Below, piece by piece: positions 20,801 to 30,202 of a stretch of DNA of 64,000 nt (positions within the stretch are counted from its first letter, which is position 1; every line of letters starts with the position of its first letter). The position numbers and the translations under genes were made by a program. The notes under the pieces are model-generated. The model was not told the DNA's origin and did not search any database. It saw only the letters and a list, made by a program, of their open reading frames with translations. The DNA is from an uncultured Tenacibaculum sp. (lineage in GTDB: Bacteria; Bacteroidota; Bacteroidia; Flavobacteriales; Flavobacteriaceae), in the NCBI GenBank assembly GCA_947498055.1, contig CANMJA010000026.1, positions 1 to 64,000 of the forward strand, written 5' to 3'.

Positions 20801-20871
20801 TACCAGGCTTGGAAGTAACTCAATTACCATCTACCAGAAGTTATGGTTTTAAAATTAACATGAAACTTTAA
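17821..20871 (+). CDS. SusC/RagA family TonB-linked outer membrane protein
   Basis: ITGTVTDATTGEVLPGVGIIVKNTTRGTETDFNGSF carboxypeptidase-like domain; plug SVTVLKGAAASALYGSRASNGVVVITTK. Confidence 0.97.
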   Translation: MRGHITILLLFLVSLLHAQESITGTVTDATTGEVLPGVGIIVKNTTRGTETDFNGSFTISIKRGEVLSFSFIGFKTQEIVFTNQTTLKIILEEDNAQLEEVIVTSLGIKKEKRALGYAATELKANELNKVKTVNVVNSLAGKIAGVQVSGASNGVASSARVVIRGENSLNINSNSPLFILDGVPVNNRIFGVGGNTTDQADLPTDYGNGISELNSDDFESVTVLKGAAASALYGSRASNGVVVITTKMANKHKDGIGVEIASSSMFSSALRLPELQTQFGGGWAGAYASNFGTNFGPALDGSVIYQELSLGEVVNRPFKNRYDLNDFFKDGMSLNNTVTLSGADEKGNFLFSYGNTYNEGIVPNTNLKGNSFRLNASYQLSEKLKASVKTNYITRGSDNLTVAGYGNQGIMYTLLWNYINTDLNELKDYWKVENQEQRRLFSWGDNPWFIVNENINAFNKNRFIGNINLNYEFTKNWSLLGRVGIDQSNDFRWSRRSIGAVRNPNGMYREQKIDFEEINADFLITYKNSFSDFSTTISAGGNRFDQKIKEGFLQGNGLSIPGLYNAQNINVTPVIRNNLFEKRINSLYSFANIGYRDYVYADISVRNDWSSTLPTSNNSFFYPAASISFIPTSAFELPEEINFMKVRFNIAEVGGDTDPYNLEKAYNFGTLGGTLTNPSELLNANLKPETTISTEFGFEGMFFNKRITLDATYYTATSENQILNVGISGANGFNSIVANAGEIKNSGIELALGVKPIKTEDVEWSINANFTKNKSEVVSLLDNLDTFIIGEGPDGVTIEARPGGQMGDIYGNSYVRNDEGQIIYENGLPLTGNRKKVGNYNPDWILGLATNFNYKGFNFSAQFDIREGGEVYSYTNAIGRESGILANTLSWRDGIVGEGVVSDGSGGFTPNTQEVTAEAWAYAIPRSNAEANIFDASFVKLRQLSLGYSFNDSVLEKLKLQGLSISLVGSNLFLWTDVPNIDPEAQGISGGTLLPGLEVTQLPSTRSYGFKINMKL

Positions 20872-20883
20872 TCAATAACGAAA

Positions 20884-22293
20884 ATGAAAAAAATTATATA
20901 CTTAGTAGTAGCGCTTATTGTTTTTAGCGCTTGTACAGAAGGTTTCGAAAACATAAATACGAATCCTAATAACCCCGAAGAGGCAAGTGAGAATCTGTTG
21001 TTACCAACTGTAATTTTCGATGTAACTAATACCATGGTGAATGAATCGTATAATTTCGGAGATATTATAGCGCAATATGGAGCTAGATATGAATTTAATG
21101 ATTTAGATATTTATAGGTGGCAATCAGACGATCGTTTTTGGTCACCAATGTATACCATACTTCAAAATATAAAAGACATTAAAAATATAGCAGATGCTAA
21201 TGGAAATGCTAATTATAAAGCAGTAGCATTAATATTGGAATCATATATTTATAGTGTTATTACAGATGCTTATGGAGATGCTCCTATGTCGGAAGCAAAT
21301 AGAGCTGAAGAAGGAATTATAGCACCAGTGTACGATAAACAAGAGGCTATTTATACTAAATTATTTGAAAACTTAGAAAAGGCAAATGAAATAATTAAGA
21401 TGTCTGAAACCATTAGCGGAGATTTACTTTATAATGGAAATATGTTAGCATGGAAAAAATTTGCAAACTCATTGCGTTTACGATTGCTAATGAGAATTAG
21501 TACTGTTAAAAATGTAAGTGCAGAATTATCTAGTATTTTAAATAACTCTACTAAATATCCTATTTTTGAATCGAATGCAGACAATGCTATTTATGAGTAT
21601 AGTGGTTCGTTACCAAATATATCTCAAGTAGCTTTACCTGGAGGAGGAAGAGATTATGACTACTATTTATTAATACCTACCAATCATTTTATAAATCTTT
21701 TAAATACCAATAATGACCCACGATTAAACTTATGGGTAAGTCCTAAAGAAGGAACAAATGATAAAACTATAGGAGTTACACCCGGACAATCATTAAGTGA
21801 TATTGGTAGACCAGCAGATTTTAGTAGAAGAGCTACAGCTTTTTATGAAAGTGCCACTTTAATTCAAGGAATATTTATGACGTATAGCGAAGTAAATTTT
21901 CTTTTATCGGAAGCTAGTGAAAAAGGTCTTATTTCTAATAACACGGCTAAAAATTATTACGATATGGGAGTTACCGCTTCTTTTGAGCAATGGAAAGTAC
22001 CAATGCCAAGTGATTTCTTATCGGTAACTATACCATATGATGCTACTACTGATCTTTTATACGAACAAAAATGGTTGGCGTTATATCATACAGGAATAGA
22101 ATCGTGGTTTGATTGGAAAAGAACAAAAAAACCAAGTTTTATTAAAGCAGGATCAGGAAATATTAATGGAGATAAAGTGCCAGTAAGATTAAAATATCCA
22201 AGTCTAGAGCAATCTGTAAATAAAACAAATTATGATGCAGCTTCTTCTGCAATGGGAGGAGACGAAATAAATGCTTCTTCTTGGTGGTGGTAA
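20884..22293 (+). CDS. SusD/RagB family nutrient-binding lipoprotein
   Basis: FSACTEGFENINTNPNNPEEA...; directly follows susC; SusD-like YSEVNFLLSEA...W...GIESWFDWKRT. Confidence 0.96.
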   Translation: MKKIIYLVVALIVFSACTEGFENINTNPNNPEEASENLLLPTVIFDVTNTMVNESYNFGDIIAQYGARYEFNDLDIYRWQSDDRFWSPMYTILQNIKDIKNIADANGNANYKAVALILESYIYSVITDAYGDAPMSEANRAEEGIIAPVYDKQEAIYTKLFENLEKANEIIKMSETISGDLLYNGNMLAWKKFANSLRLRLLMRISTVKNVSAELSSILNNSTKYPIFESNADNAIYEYSGSLPNISQVALPGGGRDYDYYLLIPTNHFINLLNTNNDPRLNLWVSPKEGTNDKTIGVTPGQSLSDIGRPADFSRRATAFYESATLIQGIFMTYSEVNFLLSEASEKGLISNNTAKNYYDMGVTASFEQWKVPMPSDFLSVTIPYDATTDLLYEQKWLALYHTGIESWFDWKRTKKPSFIKAGSGNINGDKVPVRLKYPSLEQSVNKTNYDAASSAMGGDEINASSWWW

Positions 22294-22336
22294 GAATTTT
22301 AATATAAGTTGTTTTGTTTATTTATATTGTTAAGTA

Positions 22337-22368
22337 AAAAGGATTGAACGTTTAAGTTCAATCCTTTT
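22337..22368 (+). terminator. Rho-independent terminator after susD
   Basis: AAAAGGATTGAAC-gtttaa-GTTCAATCCTTTT, perfect 13-bp stem. Confidence 0.85.
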
Positions 22369-22448
22369 ATTATTTATTCACTTTCAGGTTTAATACCTCG
22401 TGGCTTTGCCCCGAAGATTATTTATTGCAAAAAGTTAATTGCTATTTT

Positions 22449-22847
22449 TTAAACAGCTAATGCACCAGCTTCCGCTACTGTATGATCATTTTCAACAGAA
22501 CTTCCACTTACACCAATAGCTCCAATTATTTCCCCAGCTTCATTTTTAATTGGTACACCACCAGGAAAAGTAATTAAACCATTATTAGAATGTTCGATAT
22601 TATATAAAGGACCACCAGGTTGTGATAATTCTCCAATAATTCCAGTATTCATATCAAAAAAACGAGCTGTTTTCGCTTTTTTAATAGAAATATCTAAAGA
22701 ACCTAACCAAGCACCATCCATACGTACAAATGCTACTAAATTTGCACCTGCATCTACCACAGCAATATTCATCTTAGTATCTATTTCAATAGATTTTTGT
22801 TTGGCTGTATTAATAACCTTTTCTGCTTGCGCTAACGTAATATTCAT
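22449..22847 (-). CDS. GlcG/HbpS family heme-binding-like protein
   Basis: [47 protein letters not shown]...GGVPI...GAIGVSG. Confidence 0.9.
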   Translation of the reverse strand: MNITLAQAEKVINTAKQKSIEIDTKMNIAVVDAGANLVAFVRMDGAWLGSLDISIKKAKTARFFDMNTGIIGELSQPGGPLYNIEHSNNGLITFPGGVPIKNEAGEIIGAIGVSGSSVENDHTVAEAGALAV

Positions 22848-23059
22848 TTTTGTATTTAATTTTAGTTTATACGAAGATAACATGCCAATTCATCATTATT
22901 ACTATAACAAGGATAAAAAAAGAAATTTTATTTTAAGTAGTTATTTAATAAATACTCACGAATATGGGTTAGGTTCTATCAAATATTTGTTTTCAATTAG
23001 GGGCATTTATTAAGACTATTATATTTGTAATGAAATTATAAATAAAAACTAAAGAAATC

Positions 23060-23659
23060 ATGATAAAAAAAGTATTAATATTATTAGTAGGAGTAGGGGT
23101 TTTAAGTTCTTGTGGAAATAAAGCAATAGACTTAAATAATCCAGAAAGTTTTTCAAAAATAGAGCAATTGGCTCTAAGTAAATTTGGAGAAGATAAAGAA
23201 GTATATAAGTTTTCAATAGAAACAAAAGATCATTTAACAAGTGAAGCTTCTTATTTAAGCATAAATTATTTAGAAGAAAAGTTAGATTATGGACAAACGT
23301 ATTATTTTTCATTAAATGGAAAAGAAAAATTAGAGGAACCTGAAAAAGCAAGAGATAATTTTCAAACAAAATTTTTCTTAAAAAATAAACAAGGAAAAGT
23401 AAAAATTAAGGATCTAGATTTTAATATTATTACTGCCAAGTTTAATGAAGGCGTAGCCATGATTTCAGACGAATATGAAAGTTTTACATTGCATAGTTGG
23501 GATTATAATGTTAATAATAATGGAGAAGTAACTGCTGATTTTACAATTGAAGCAAGAAAAAAAGGAGAAAGTACCTCTTTAGAAGGTAGAAATGTTGTTA
23601 CTACTTATTATGAATTTCCATTTAAAATGAAAGTGGATAAATCTATTGAAGCTAAATAA
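23060..23659 (+). CDS. Hypothetical lipoprotein
   Basis: MIKKVLILLVGVGVLSSCGNK lipobox. Confidence 0.75.
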   Translation: MIKKVLILLVGVGVLSSCGNKAIDLNNPESFSKIEQLALSKFGEDKEVYKFSIETKDHLTSEASYLSINYLEEKLDYGQTYYFSLNGKEKLEEPEKARDNFQTKFFLKNKQGKVKIKDLDFNIITAKFNEGVAMISDEYESFTLHSWDYNVNNNGEVTADFTIEARKKGESTSLEGRNVVTTYYEFPFKMKVDKSIEAK

Positions 23660-23714
23660 TATAATTTGGATTTAGTAATCTTTTTTTGAAGAATATAGAA
23701 ATTTTAAAACTAAA

Positions 23715-23807
23715 TGTCACATCGAGTGATTTTTCAGACTAAAAGGAAGAAAAATTATATCGAGATGTTATCAAACTGTTCTTGATACATCTCCTTTTAA
23801 ATTGACA
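23715..23807. repeat. Intergenic palindromic repeat (TGTCA...TGACA with internal hairpin)
   Basis: Outer TGTCA/TGACA; inner GAGATGTtATCAA-actgttc-TTGATACATCTC. Confidence 0.65.
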
Positions 23808-23904
23808 AACGAACAGATAATAAGTAATTAAAAAAACAGTTTTACTCATGAAATAATCGAAATTAGGTGTTTTAAACGCTATTTATACAAGATTAATTTA
23901 CTTT

Positions 23905-23949
23905 AAACTAAATAAGGGTGGAATTAAATATTCCACCCTTATTTAGTTT
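23905..23949. terminator. Bidirectional terminator between convergent genes
   Basis: Perfect 20-bp stem AAACTAAATAAGGGTGGAAT-taaat-ATTCCACCCTTATTTAGTTT. Confidence 0.85.
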
Positions 23950-23965
23950 TTATAATAAAGATAAA

Positions 23966-24844
23966 TTAACTATTTCTACGTTTATTAGCTAATAATGTGT
24001 TTTTAAGAAGCATAGCAATAGTCATTGGACCAACACCTCCAGGAACAGGAGTAATGTAAGATGATTTTTCAGCAACTTCTTCAAATGCAACATCACCTAC
24101 TAATCTAAATCCGCTTTTTTTAGAGGCATCAGCAAGACGAGTAATTCCAACATCAATTACTACGACCCCTTTTTTAACCATGTTTGCTTTTAAAAACTCA
24201 GGAATGCCAATAGCAGCGATAATGATGTCTGCTTTTTTCGTAATTTCTTCTAAATTTTGTGTTCTACTATGTGTTAGGGTAACGGTTGCATTTCCTACTT
24301 TTCTTTTTTGAGAAAGTAAAATACTCATAGGACTACCTACTATATGACTACGACCAATAACTACCACATTTTTTCCAGAAGTTTCTATTTTATATCTATC
24401 TAGTAATTCTAAAATACCGAAAGGAGTAGCAGAGATGAAGGTAGGTAAGTTTAAAGCCATTCTACCCACATTTTCTGGATGAAAGCCATCTACATCTTTT
24501 TCAGGGTTAATAGCCATTAAAATTTTTTGTTCATCAATATGTTTTGGTAGTGGAAGTTGTACAATAAAACCATCAATATCATTATCAATATTTAAGATTT
24601 CAATTTCATTTAGTAATTCTTCCTCTGTAGTTTCATCTGATAACTGGATTAGAGTAGATTCAAAACCTACACGCTCACATGCTTTTACTTTTGCATTTAC
24701 ATAAGTTAGGCTTGCTCCATCATTTCCTAAAATAACAGCTGCTAAATGAGGTGCTTTTTTTTCATTTCTCTTAATTTCACCAACTTCTAATGCAATTTCT
24801 TCCTTAATATCTGCTGAAGTTTTTTTTCCGTCAAGTAATATCAT
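23966..24844 (-). CDS. folD: Bifunctional methylenetetrahydrofolate dehydrogenase/cyclohydrolase
   Basis: [17 protein letters not shown]...[12 protein letters not shown]...[17 protein letters not shown]...DVGITR...[16 protein letters not shown]. Start set after the repeat. Confidence 0.97.
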   Translation of the reverse strand: MILLDGKKTSADIKEEIALEVGEIKRNEKKAPHLAAVILGNDGASLTYVNAKVKACERVGFESTLIQLSDETTEEELLNEIEILNIDNDIDGFIVQLPLPKHIDEQKILMAINPEKDVDGFHPENVGRMALNLPTFISATPFGILELLDRYKIETSGKNVVVIGRSHIVGSPMSILLSQKRKVGNATVTLTHSRTQNLEEITKKADIIIAAIGIPEFLKANMVKKGVVVIDVGITRLADASKKSGFRLVGDVAFEEVAEKSSYITPVPGGVGPMTIAMLLKNTLLANKRRNS

Positions 24845-24849
24845 AGTTG

Positions 24850-24900
24850 TTGTGTTGTGTTGTGTTGTGTTGTGTTGTGTTGTGTTGTGTTGTGTTGTGT
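24850..24900. repeat. Pentanucleotide simple-sequence repeat, 10 copies
   Basis: Ten perfect TGTGT units at 24851-24900, ending a few nt upstream of the folD ATG. Confidence 0.97.
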
Positions 24901-24928
24901 TTTTTCTATAGGGTTTTAACCAAAAAAA

Positions 24929-24952
24929 GTGGTTTCGACTACGCTCAACCAC
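24929..24952. repeat. Mini-hairpin repeat, copy 2 (upstream of folD)
   Basis: GTGGTT-TCGACTACGCTC-AACCAC, 6-bp stem. Confidence 0.65.
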
Positions 24953-24983
24953 CAAGTTATTTTTATTTAGCTAAAGCTAATTA

Positions 24984-26312
24984 CTATTTCATTCCTCTCA
25001 TCATTTGCATCATACGTTTTCCGCCTCCACCTTGCATCATTTTCATCATTTTACTCATTTGATCGAATTGCTTCATTAACTGATTTACTTCTTGTACAGA
25101 AGTACCAGAACCTTTAGCAATTCTTTTCTTTCTACTAGCATTTATTACTGTAGGTTTACTTCTTTCTTGAGGAGTCATAGAATGAATAATAGCTTCTATT
25201 CCTTTAAAGGCATCATCATCAATATCAATGTCTTTAAGAGCCTTACCAGCTCCAGGAATCATTCCTACTAAATCTTTCATGCTACCCATTTTTTTAATCT
25301 GCTGAATTTGACTTAAAAAATCGTCAAAACCAAATTGGTTTTTTGCAATCTTCTTTTGTAGTTTTCTAGCTTCAGCTTCATCATATTGTTCTTGAGCACG
25401 TTCTACTAAAGAGACAACATCTCCCATTCCCAATATACGATCTGCCATACGATCTGGGTGAAAAACGTCAATAGCATCCATTTTTTCACCAGTACCAATA
25501 AATTTAATTGGTTTATCAACCACAGATTTAATAGAAAGAGCAGCTCCACCACGAGTATCACCATCTAGTTTTGTTAAAACAACTCCATCAAAATTTAAAA
25601 CATCATTAAAAGCTTTCGCAGTGTTAACCGCATCTTGCCCCGTCATAGAGTCAACTACAAATAACGTTTCTTGTGGTTTAATAGAGGAATGAATGTTAGA
25701 AATCTCTGTCATCATTTCTTCATCTACAGCTAAACGACCAGCGGTATCAATGATTACAACATTCTTTTTATTTTCTTTTGCGTATTTAATTGCGTTTTCA
25801 GAAATTTCAACAGGATTTTTATTTCCTTCTTCCGCATATACTTCCACTCCAATTTGTTCTCCTACAACTTTTAATTGGTTAATAGCGGCAGGTCTATATA
25901 CATCACATCCTACTAAAAGAACTTGTTTTGTTTTTTTTGTTTTAAGAAAATTAGCAAGTTTACCAGAAAAGGTAGTTTTACCAGACCCTTGTAAACCTGA
26001 CATTAAAATAATAGTTGGAGAACCACCTAAGTTAATACCTACAGTATCTCCACCCATTAATTTGGTAAGTTCGTCTTTCACGAGTTTTACCATTAATTGC
26101 CCTGGGTTTAACGTAGTTAATACGTTTTCTCCCATAGCCTTTTCTTTTACTGTATTAGTAAATTCTTTTGCTATTTTAAAATTTACATCGGCATCTAATA
26201 AAGCTCTACGTACTTCTTTTAAAGTTTCAGCTACATTAACTTCATTAATCTTGCCATGACCTTTTAGCGTATGTAACGCTTTATCTAATTTTTCACTTAA
26301 ATTATTGAACAT
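24984..26312 (-). CDS. ffh: Signal recognition particle protein
   Basis: MFNNLSEKLDKALHTLKGHGKI..., GLQGSGKTTFSGKLA, DTAGRLAVDEEMM, TKLDGDTRGGAALS; Met-rich M domain. Confidence 0.98.
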   Translation of the reverse strand: MFNNLSEKLDKALHTLKGHGKINEVNVAETLKEVRRALLDADVNFKIAKEFTNTVKEKAMGENVLTTLNPGQLMVKLVKDELTKLMGGDTVGINLGGSPTIILMSGLQGSGKTTFSGKLANFLKTKKTKQVLLVGCDVYRPAAINQLKVVGEQIGVEVYAEEGNKNPVEISENAIKYAKENKKNVVIIDTAGRLAVDEEMMTEISNIHSSIKPQETLFVVDSMTGQDAVNTAKAFNDVLNFDGVVLTKLDGDTRGGAALSIKSVVDKPIKFIGTGEKMDAIDVFHPDRMADRILGMGDVVSLVERAQEQYDEAEARKLQKKIAKNQFGFDDFLSQIQQIKKMGSMKDLVGMIPGAGKALKDIDIDDDAFKGIEAIIHSMTPQERSKPTVINASRKKRIAKGSGTSVQEVNQLMKQFDQMSKMMKMMQGGGGKRMMQMMRGMK

Positions 26313-26355
26313 TGGTGTCTGCTACATTTTTAGAGGCACAAATATAACATTTTCG

Positions 26356-26880
26356 TTAGTAGTTTTCAATTAAATCTTTTGTATGATGTTCTGTATGGTA
26401 AGCGGTCCACATAATAATTTCTCTAAGAGGCATTTTTCCCATAAGAGGATGTGGTAAAATCATAGTATCTAGATCATTGTCTTTCCAACTATTTGTTTTG
26501 TGTTGTAATTTTTTTTGATGAGCTTTGAGTTTAGCTAGTAATTTTTCTCTTTCTTTTAAAGAAGGGGTAGAAATATTAGCATTAAACTTCTTAGCTTCTT
26601 CTTTATATTTCACGAGTTTATCGTGGTATTTTGTAACTATTTGATCGTAATTTCTTGTTGCTCTATTAGATTTTCCAAATTTTAATTTTAGTAAAAATTT
26701 AGGAAGGCTCATTGCTAAATTTACCTGCTTAATAGAATCTACCAAATGTAAAACCTGCTGTCCAGTTGTCCATTTACCTTTGGGGCCTTCTATCCATTTT
26801 TCTACAGGTTGATTTTCTATCCAATTGAATAGAGTTTGGTGCTTTTCTTCAATTAATTGAATTATTTGATCTTTATTCAT
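26356..26880 (-). CDS. DinB-like family protein
   Basis: WTTGQQVLHLVDSIKQVN...PLREIIMWTAYHTEHHTKDLIENY. Confidence 0.8.
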   Translation of the reverse strand: MNKDQIIQLIEEKHQTLFNWIENQPVEKWIEGPKGKWTTGQQVLHLVDSIKQVNLAMSLPKFLLKLKFGKSNRATRNYDQIVTKYHDKLVKYKEEAKKFNANISTPSLKEREKLLAKLKAHQKKLQHKTNSWKDNDLDTMILPHPLMGKMPLREIIMWTAYHTEHHTKDLIENY

Positions 26881-26992
26881 TTTTAGATTTTTGGTATCTA
26901 TTATACTTTTAGTACATAAATATAAAGTAAATAAATTAGGTTGAAATTTATTATAAAAATCAAAGGCTCTAAAAATAAATTACTCTTTTAAG

Positions 26993-28261
26993 TTAAAATT
27001 TAGATAATCCTATTTCTACAACCATTTTTCCTTGCTCGTTTATTAAACCTTGTTTGTCTTTTTTATTATCGTCTTTAAAAATAGCAAGCATTAATCCGTT
27101 ATTAAAATCTTTAAGAGAAGTGTATTTAAAATCTAAAATAACGTTACCATTTATACTAACAAGACCATAACGATTGAATCTATTTAATAAGATTCCTTTT
27201 TTAAAATCTACAAATTGTTTTAAAGAAGCGTTTATATGTGTTAAATATTCGGGAAAAAGACCAAGTGTTTGATGTGTATTTGCTTGTTCTTGAAAATTAA
27301 CTTTATAATCTTTACTAAAAGTTGCTATTGTTTTTCCAGTTGCATCTATTAACAATAAAGGAGACATTTTACTTTCTTTTACAAGTGCATGATTTTTATA
27401 AAAATTAGTAGCATACTTATATTTAGCATCAATTATTAAATTGTTTTTAGAATCGATAAAACCAAAAAAACCATCTTTAGATAGTACTTTTGCACGGTTA
27501 CTAGAAAACGAATAAGGTTGCTTGCTGTAAATAGGCGGAATTACTATTTTTCCTTTGGTATTTAAAAACCCATATAAATTATCTTTGTTTTTAAAAAAAG
27601 CAAGTCCTTCAGAAAAATCCCCCATTTTTTTATAAGTCTCAGGAAGTATTTTTTTACCATTCACGTTAATAATACCAAATTTTTTAGAAGCGGGATTGTA
27701 ATATTTAGCAAAACCATTATTAAAAGACCCAAAAAACTCGCGATATTTTTTTGTGGAAGAAAAAGAAGCATATCCCATACTCTGAAAAGAAGATAGTTTA
27801 AGTTTTTTAATAACCAAATTAGGATCTATCTTATGAATTACGTTTAGGTTTTTATCTAAATACTCATAAGTAGTTTTTTTGTTTAATTTTTTTACTGCAA
27901 AATAAGTTCCGTTATCGTAAGGAATTACTTCTGTATAAACAGCTTCACTAAGTTTTTTCTTAGAGGTTAATGAGATAAATTTTCCAGCAAATTTAGTTTT
28001 ATCAAAGTCATAAATAATTCCATTATTAATATTTAGGTTAACCTTATAACTATCTTTAGGAGTTATGTTTTTATACATAACTTCTCCTTTATTATTAATA
28101 ATATTTATTTTAGAATTATGAAGAACCCAAAAATATTCTCCGTTGTAATTACTTATTATTTTTCCTGAATATTTATTTATAGAAATTAAACCATCAACTT
28201 TTGATTGAGAAAATATATTAAAGTTGGAAATTAAAATACTAATGAGTAGTAATTTTTTCAT
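26993..28261 (-). CDS. WG repeat-containing protein
   Basis: Repeats such as KKFGIINVNGKKILPETYKKMGDFSEGLAFFKNKDNLYGFLNTKGKIVIPPIY. Confidence 0.88.
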   Translation of the reverse strand: MKKLLLISILISNFNIFSQSKVDGLISINKYSGKIISNYNGEYFWVLHNSKINIINNKGEVMYKNITPKDSYKVNLNINNGIIYDFDKTKFAGKFISLTSKKKLSEAVYTEVIPYDNGTYFAVKKLNKKTTYEYLDKNLNVIHKIDPNLVIKKLKLSSFQSMGYASFSSTKKYREFFGSFNNGFAKYYNPASKKFGIINVNGKKILPETYKKMGDFSEGLAFFKNKDNLYGFLNTKGKIVIPPIYSKQPYSFSSNRAKVLSKDGFFGFIDSKNNLIIDAKYKYATNFYKNHALVKESKMSPLLLIDATGKTIATFSKDYKVNFQEQANTHQTLGLFPEYLTHINASLKQFVDFKKGILLNRFNRYGLVSINGNVILDFKYTSLKDFNNGLMLAIFKDDNKKDKQGLINEQGKMVVEIGLSKF

Positions 28262-28370
28262 AATATTTGGCAGAAATAAATTATAATCTTATAACTTTTA
28301 AAAAAGAAAAATATTGTTTATCAGTGAAGTAGTCGAATTTCTATACAGATAATTTAGTTGAAAGGTATGG

Positions 28371-29186
28371 TTATTTAACTTTTGCACCAAGTTTATTGTA
28401 TTCCTGTTTTTTTATTAATTCTCCATCTTTATTATATATTTTCCATACACCAATCTTTATATTTTGTTCTCCATGTCTTCCTCCCATAGCCCAGTTACCT
28501 TGTTCTTTTATATTTCCATTTTTATGATAATACTTCCATAAACCTTCTTTTGTTAACGATAAAAAAGACTTCCCTTTTTTTATTTCAATACCTTCCGATT
28601 CTTTAGAATTATTTTCATAAAAATAAATCACTTTGATTTTGTCTTTACTATATAAACGATGGCTAAGAAGTGCTCCTGAATTGTAATATGTTTTTTCTTC
28701 TTGCTTATGACTGTTTTCGTAATTTGTGTATTCAGAACTTTTATTACCGTTAAAATGATATGATTCTAAAGATGTTTGTATTCCATTTTTATAAAATCCA
28801 ACCGATTTCATTTTTCCATTTTCATAGTAAATTATATATTTATCATTGTACTTACCCTTATTAATGGATAATTGAACATGCGTATTTCCATTTTTAAAAA
28901 ATACTATTTGTTTTCCTTGTTGATGGCCATTAACATATTGATATTTAGCAAATTTTTCTCCACTTGGAAATAAAACGTTTAGCAATCCTGTAAAAAGTTT
29001 TTTAGTGTCTTTTAAAATAAGTGTATTTTCTTCTGATGGTTTTTCAAACTTTTCTTTAAATTCAGTGTGCTCAAATAATGTTTTTTCCTCTATTAAAGTA
29101 TCTAATTTTATGGTAACTTCTTTCATTTTTTTTAACTCACAGTTATTGGTAAGTAAGAAACCTATTATTAACAAGTTTTTTAGCAT
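28371..29186 (-). CDS. YwqK/MORN-like repeat protein
   Basis: YENGKMKSVGFYKNGIQ, YYNSGALLSHRLY, WKYYHKNGNIKEQGNW. Confidence 0.8.
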   Translation of the reverse strand: MLKNLLIIGFLLTNNCELKKMKEVTIKLDTLIEEKTLFEHTEFKEKFEKPSEENTLILKDTKKLFTGLLNVLFPSGEKFAKYQYVNGHQQGKQIVFFKNGNTHVQLSINKGKYNDKYIIYYENGKMKSVGFYKNGIQTSLESYHFNGNKSSEYTNYENSHKQEEKTYYNSGALLSHRLYSKDKIKVIYFYENNSKESEGIEIKKGKSFLSLTKEGLWKYYHKNGNIKEQGNWAMGGRHGEQNIKIGVWKIYNKDGELIKKQEYNKLGAKVK

Positions 29187-29383
29187 AACTTTTAATTTTA
29201 AGAACTAATTATTCCCAGCGATTAAAATCTAGTGGTTGCACGCCTATTTTATCAAAGATTTTTATCTTATTTTTTTAGTTGATATAAGTTCTATTTTATA
29301 TAACTTGTAAAAAGTAAAAGTATTGTTTATTAGTAAAGTACCTGTTTTTAAGTTGTGATTGTTTTTTCTTTTACTTTTTAAAT

Positions 29384-30079
29384 TTATCTTATAGCCTGTA
29401 GTATTTTTTTTATACTACTACCGTCTGAAATTGTTTGTGTAACAGTACCAAAATAATTGCTTTCAGTATTCATTTTTTTAGAAGCAGAAGAATGAATTTC
29501 TAAGAAACCTTCTTTTTTAAATAAGGCAGCATTAGAAGCTGAAATACCTCCACCAGGTAAAATAGTTATTTTATCACGATATTTTTCATTCATCTTTTTT
29601 AGTAAATTCAATCCTTTTTCAGCACTTTTTTCTTTACCAGAAGTTAAAACTCTATGTACCCCTAGAGTTATTAATTTTTGAATTTCTAACTCTGTGTTTT
29701 TTACGAGGTCAAAAGCTCTATGAAAAGTAAAAGGCAGTGGTGAAGAAAGTTTAATTAACTCACTAGTTCTTTTTTCATCTATTTCATTATTAGTATCTAA
29801 AATCCCAGAAACTATTCCTTTACAGCCCATTTCTTTACTAAAAATAATGTTCTCTTTCATTATTTCAAATTCTTGTTCTGAGTACACAAAATTACCACTC
29901 CTTGGTCGTATAAGAACAAAAGTATCTATAGTAAGTTTTGAAGTAATTAATTTTAATAATCCATAAGATGGAGTAATACCACCAGCCTGTAACTCAGAAC
30001 AAATTTCAATTCTATGTGCCCCTGCTTTTTCTGCATTTAAAGCAGATGCAAAAGAATTTGCGCAAATTTCTAGTAACAT
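29384..30079 (-). CDS. cutC: Copper homeostasis protein CutC
   Basis: EICANSFASALNAEKAGAHRIEICSELQAGGITPSYGLL, IRPRSGNFVYSEQEF, FHRAFD. Confidence 0.96.
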   Translation of the reverse strand: MLLEICANSFASALNAEKAGAHRIEICSELQAGGITPSYGLLKLITSKLTIDTFVLIRPRSGNFVYSEQEFEIMKENIIFSKEMGCKGIVSGILDTNNEIDEKRTSELIKLSSPLPFTFHRAFDLVKNTELEIQKLITLGVHRVLTSGKEKSAEKGLNLLKKMNEKYRDKITILPGGGISASNAALFKKEGFLEIHSSASKKMNTESNYFGTVTQTISDGSSIKKILQAIR

Positions 30080-30202
30080 AATTTTTTTTTAATAAAAAAG
30101 CAATTTACAATGTTTAATTTATTTGAGGTGAAAAGACTTTTTTAAGTGATAAAAGACCCAAAAATAAATTTTAGAGACTTACTTTTACATTAAAACTAAC
30201 CA

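Noticed and set aside
24845-24955. 329-aa version of FolD starting MVVERSRN...[10 protein letters not shown]
   Set aside because: The extension is only repeat sequence; [13 protein letters not shown] is the normal FolD start.
24847-25062. [17 protein letters not shown]...
   Set aside because: Produced by the TGTGT repeat; 5-nt units read as a low-complexity peptide, overlapping ffh on the other strand.
25693-26259. 188-aa plus-strand ORF
   Set aside because: Antisense to ffh, no recognisable motif.
28325-28345. GTGAAGTAGTCGAAT as a fourth mini-hairpin copy
   Set aside because: The core is degenerate and the flanks are not complementary.
29215-29270. Minus-strand tail ...KIFDKIGVQPLDFNRWE* as a C-terminal gene relic
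   Set aside because: Only about 21 codons open upstream of the stop and the family could not be recognised.
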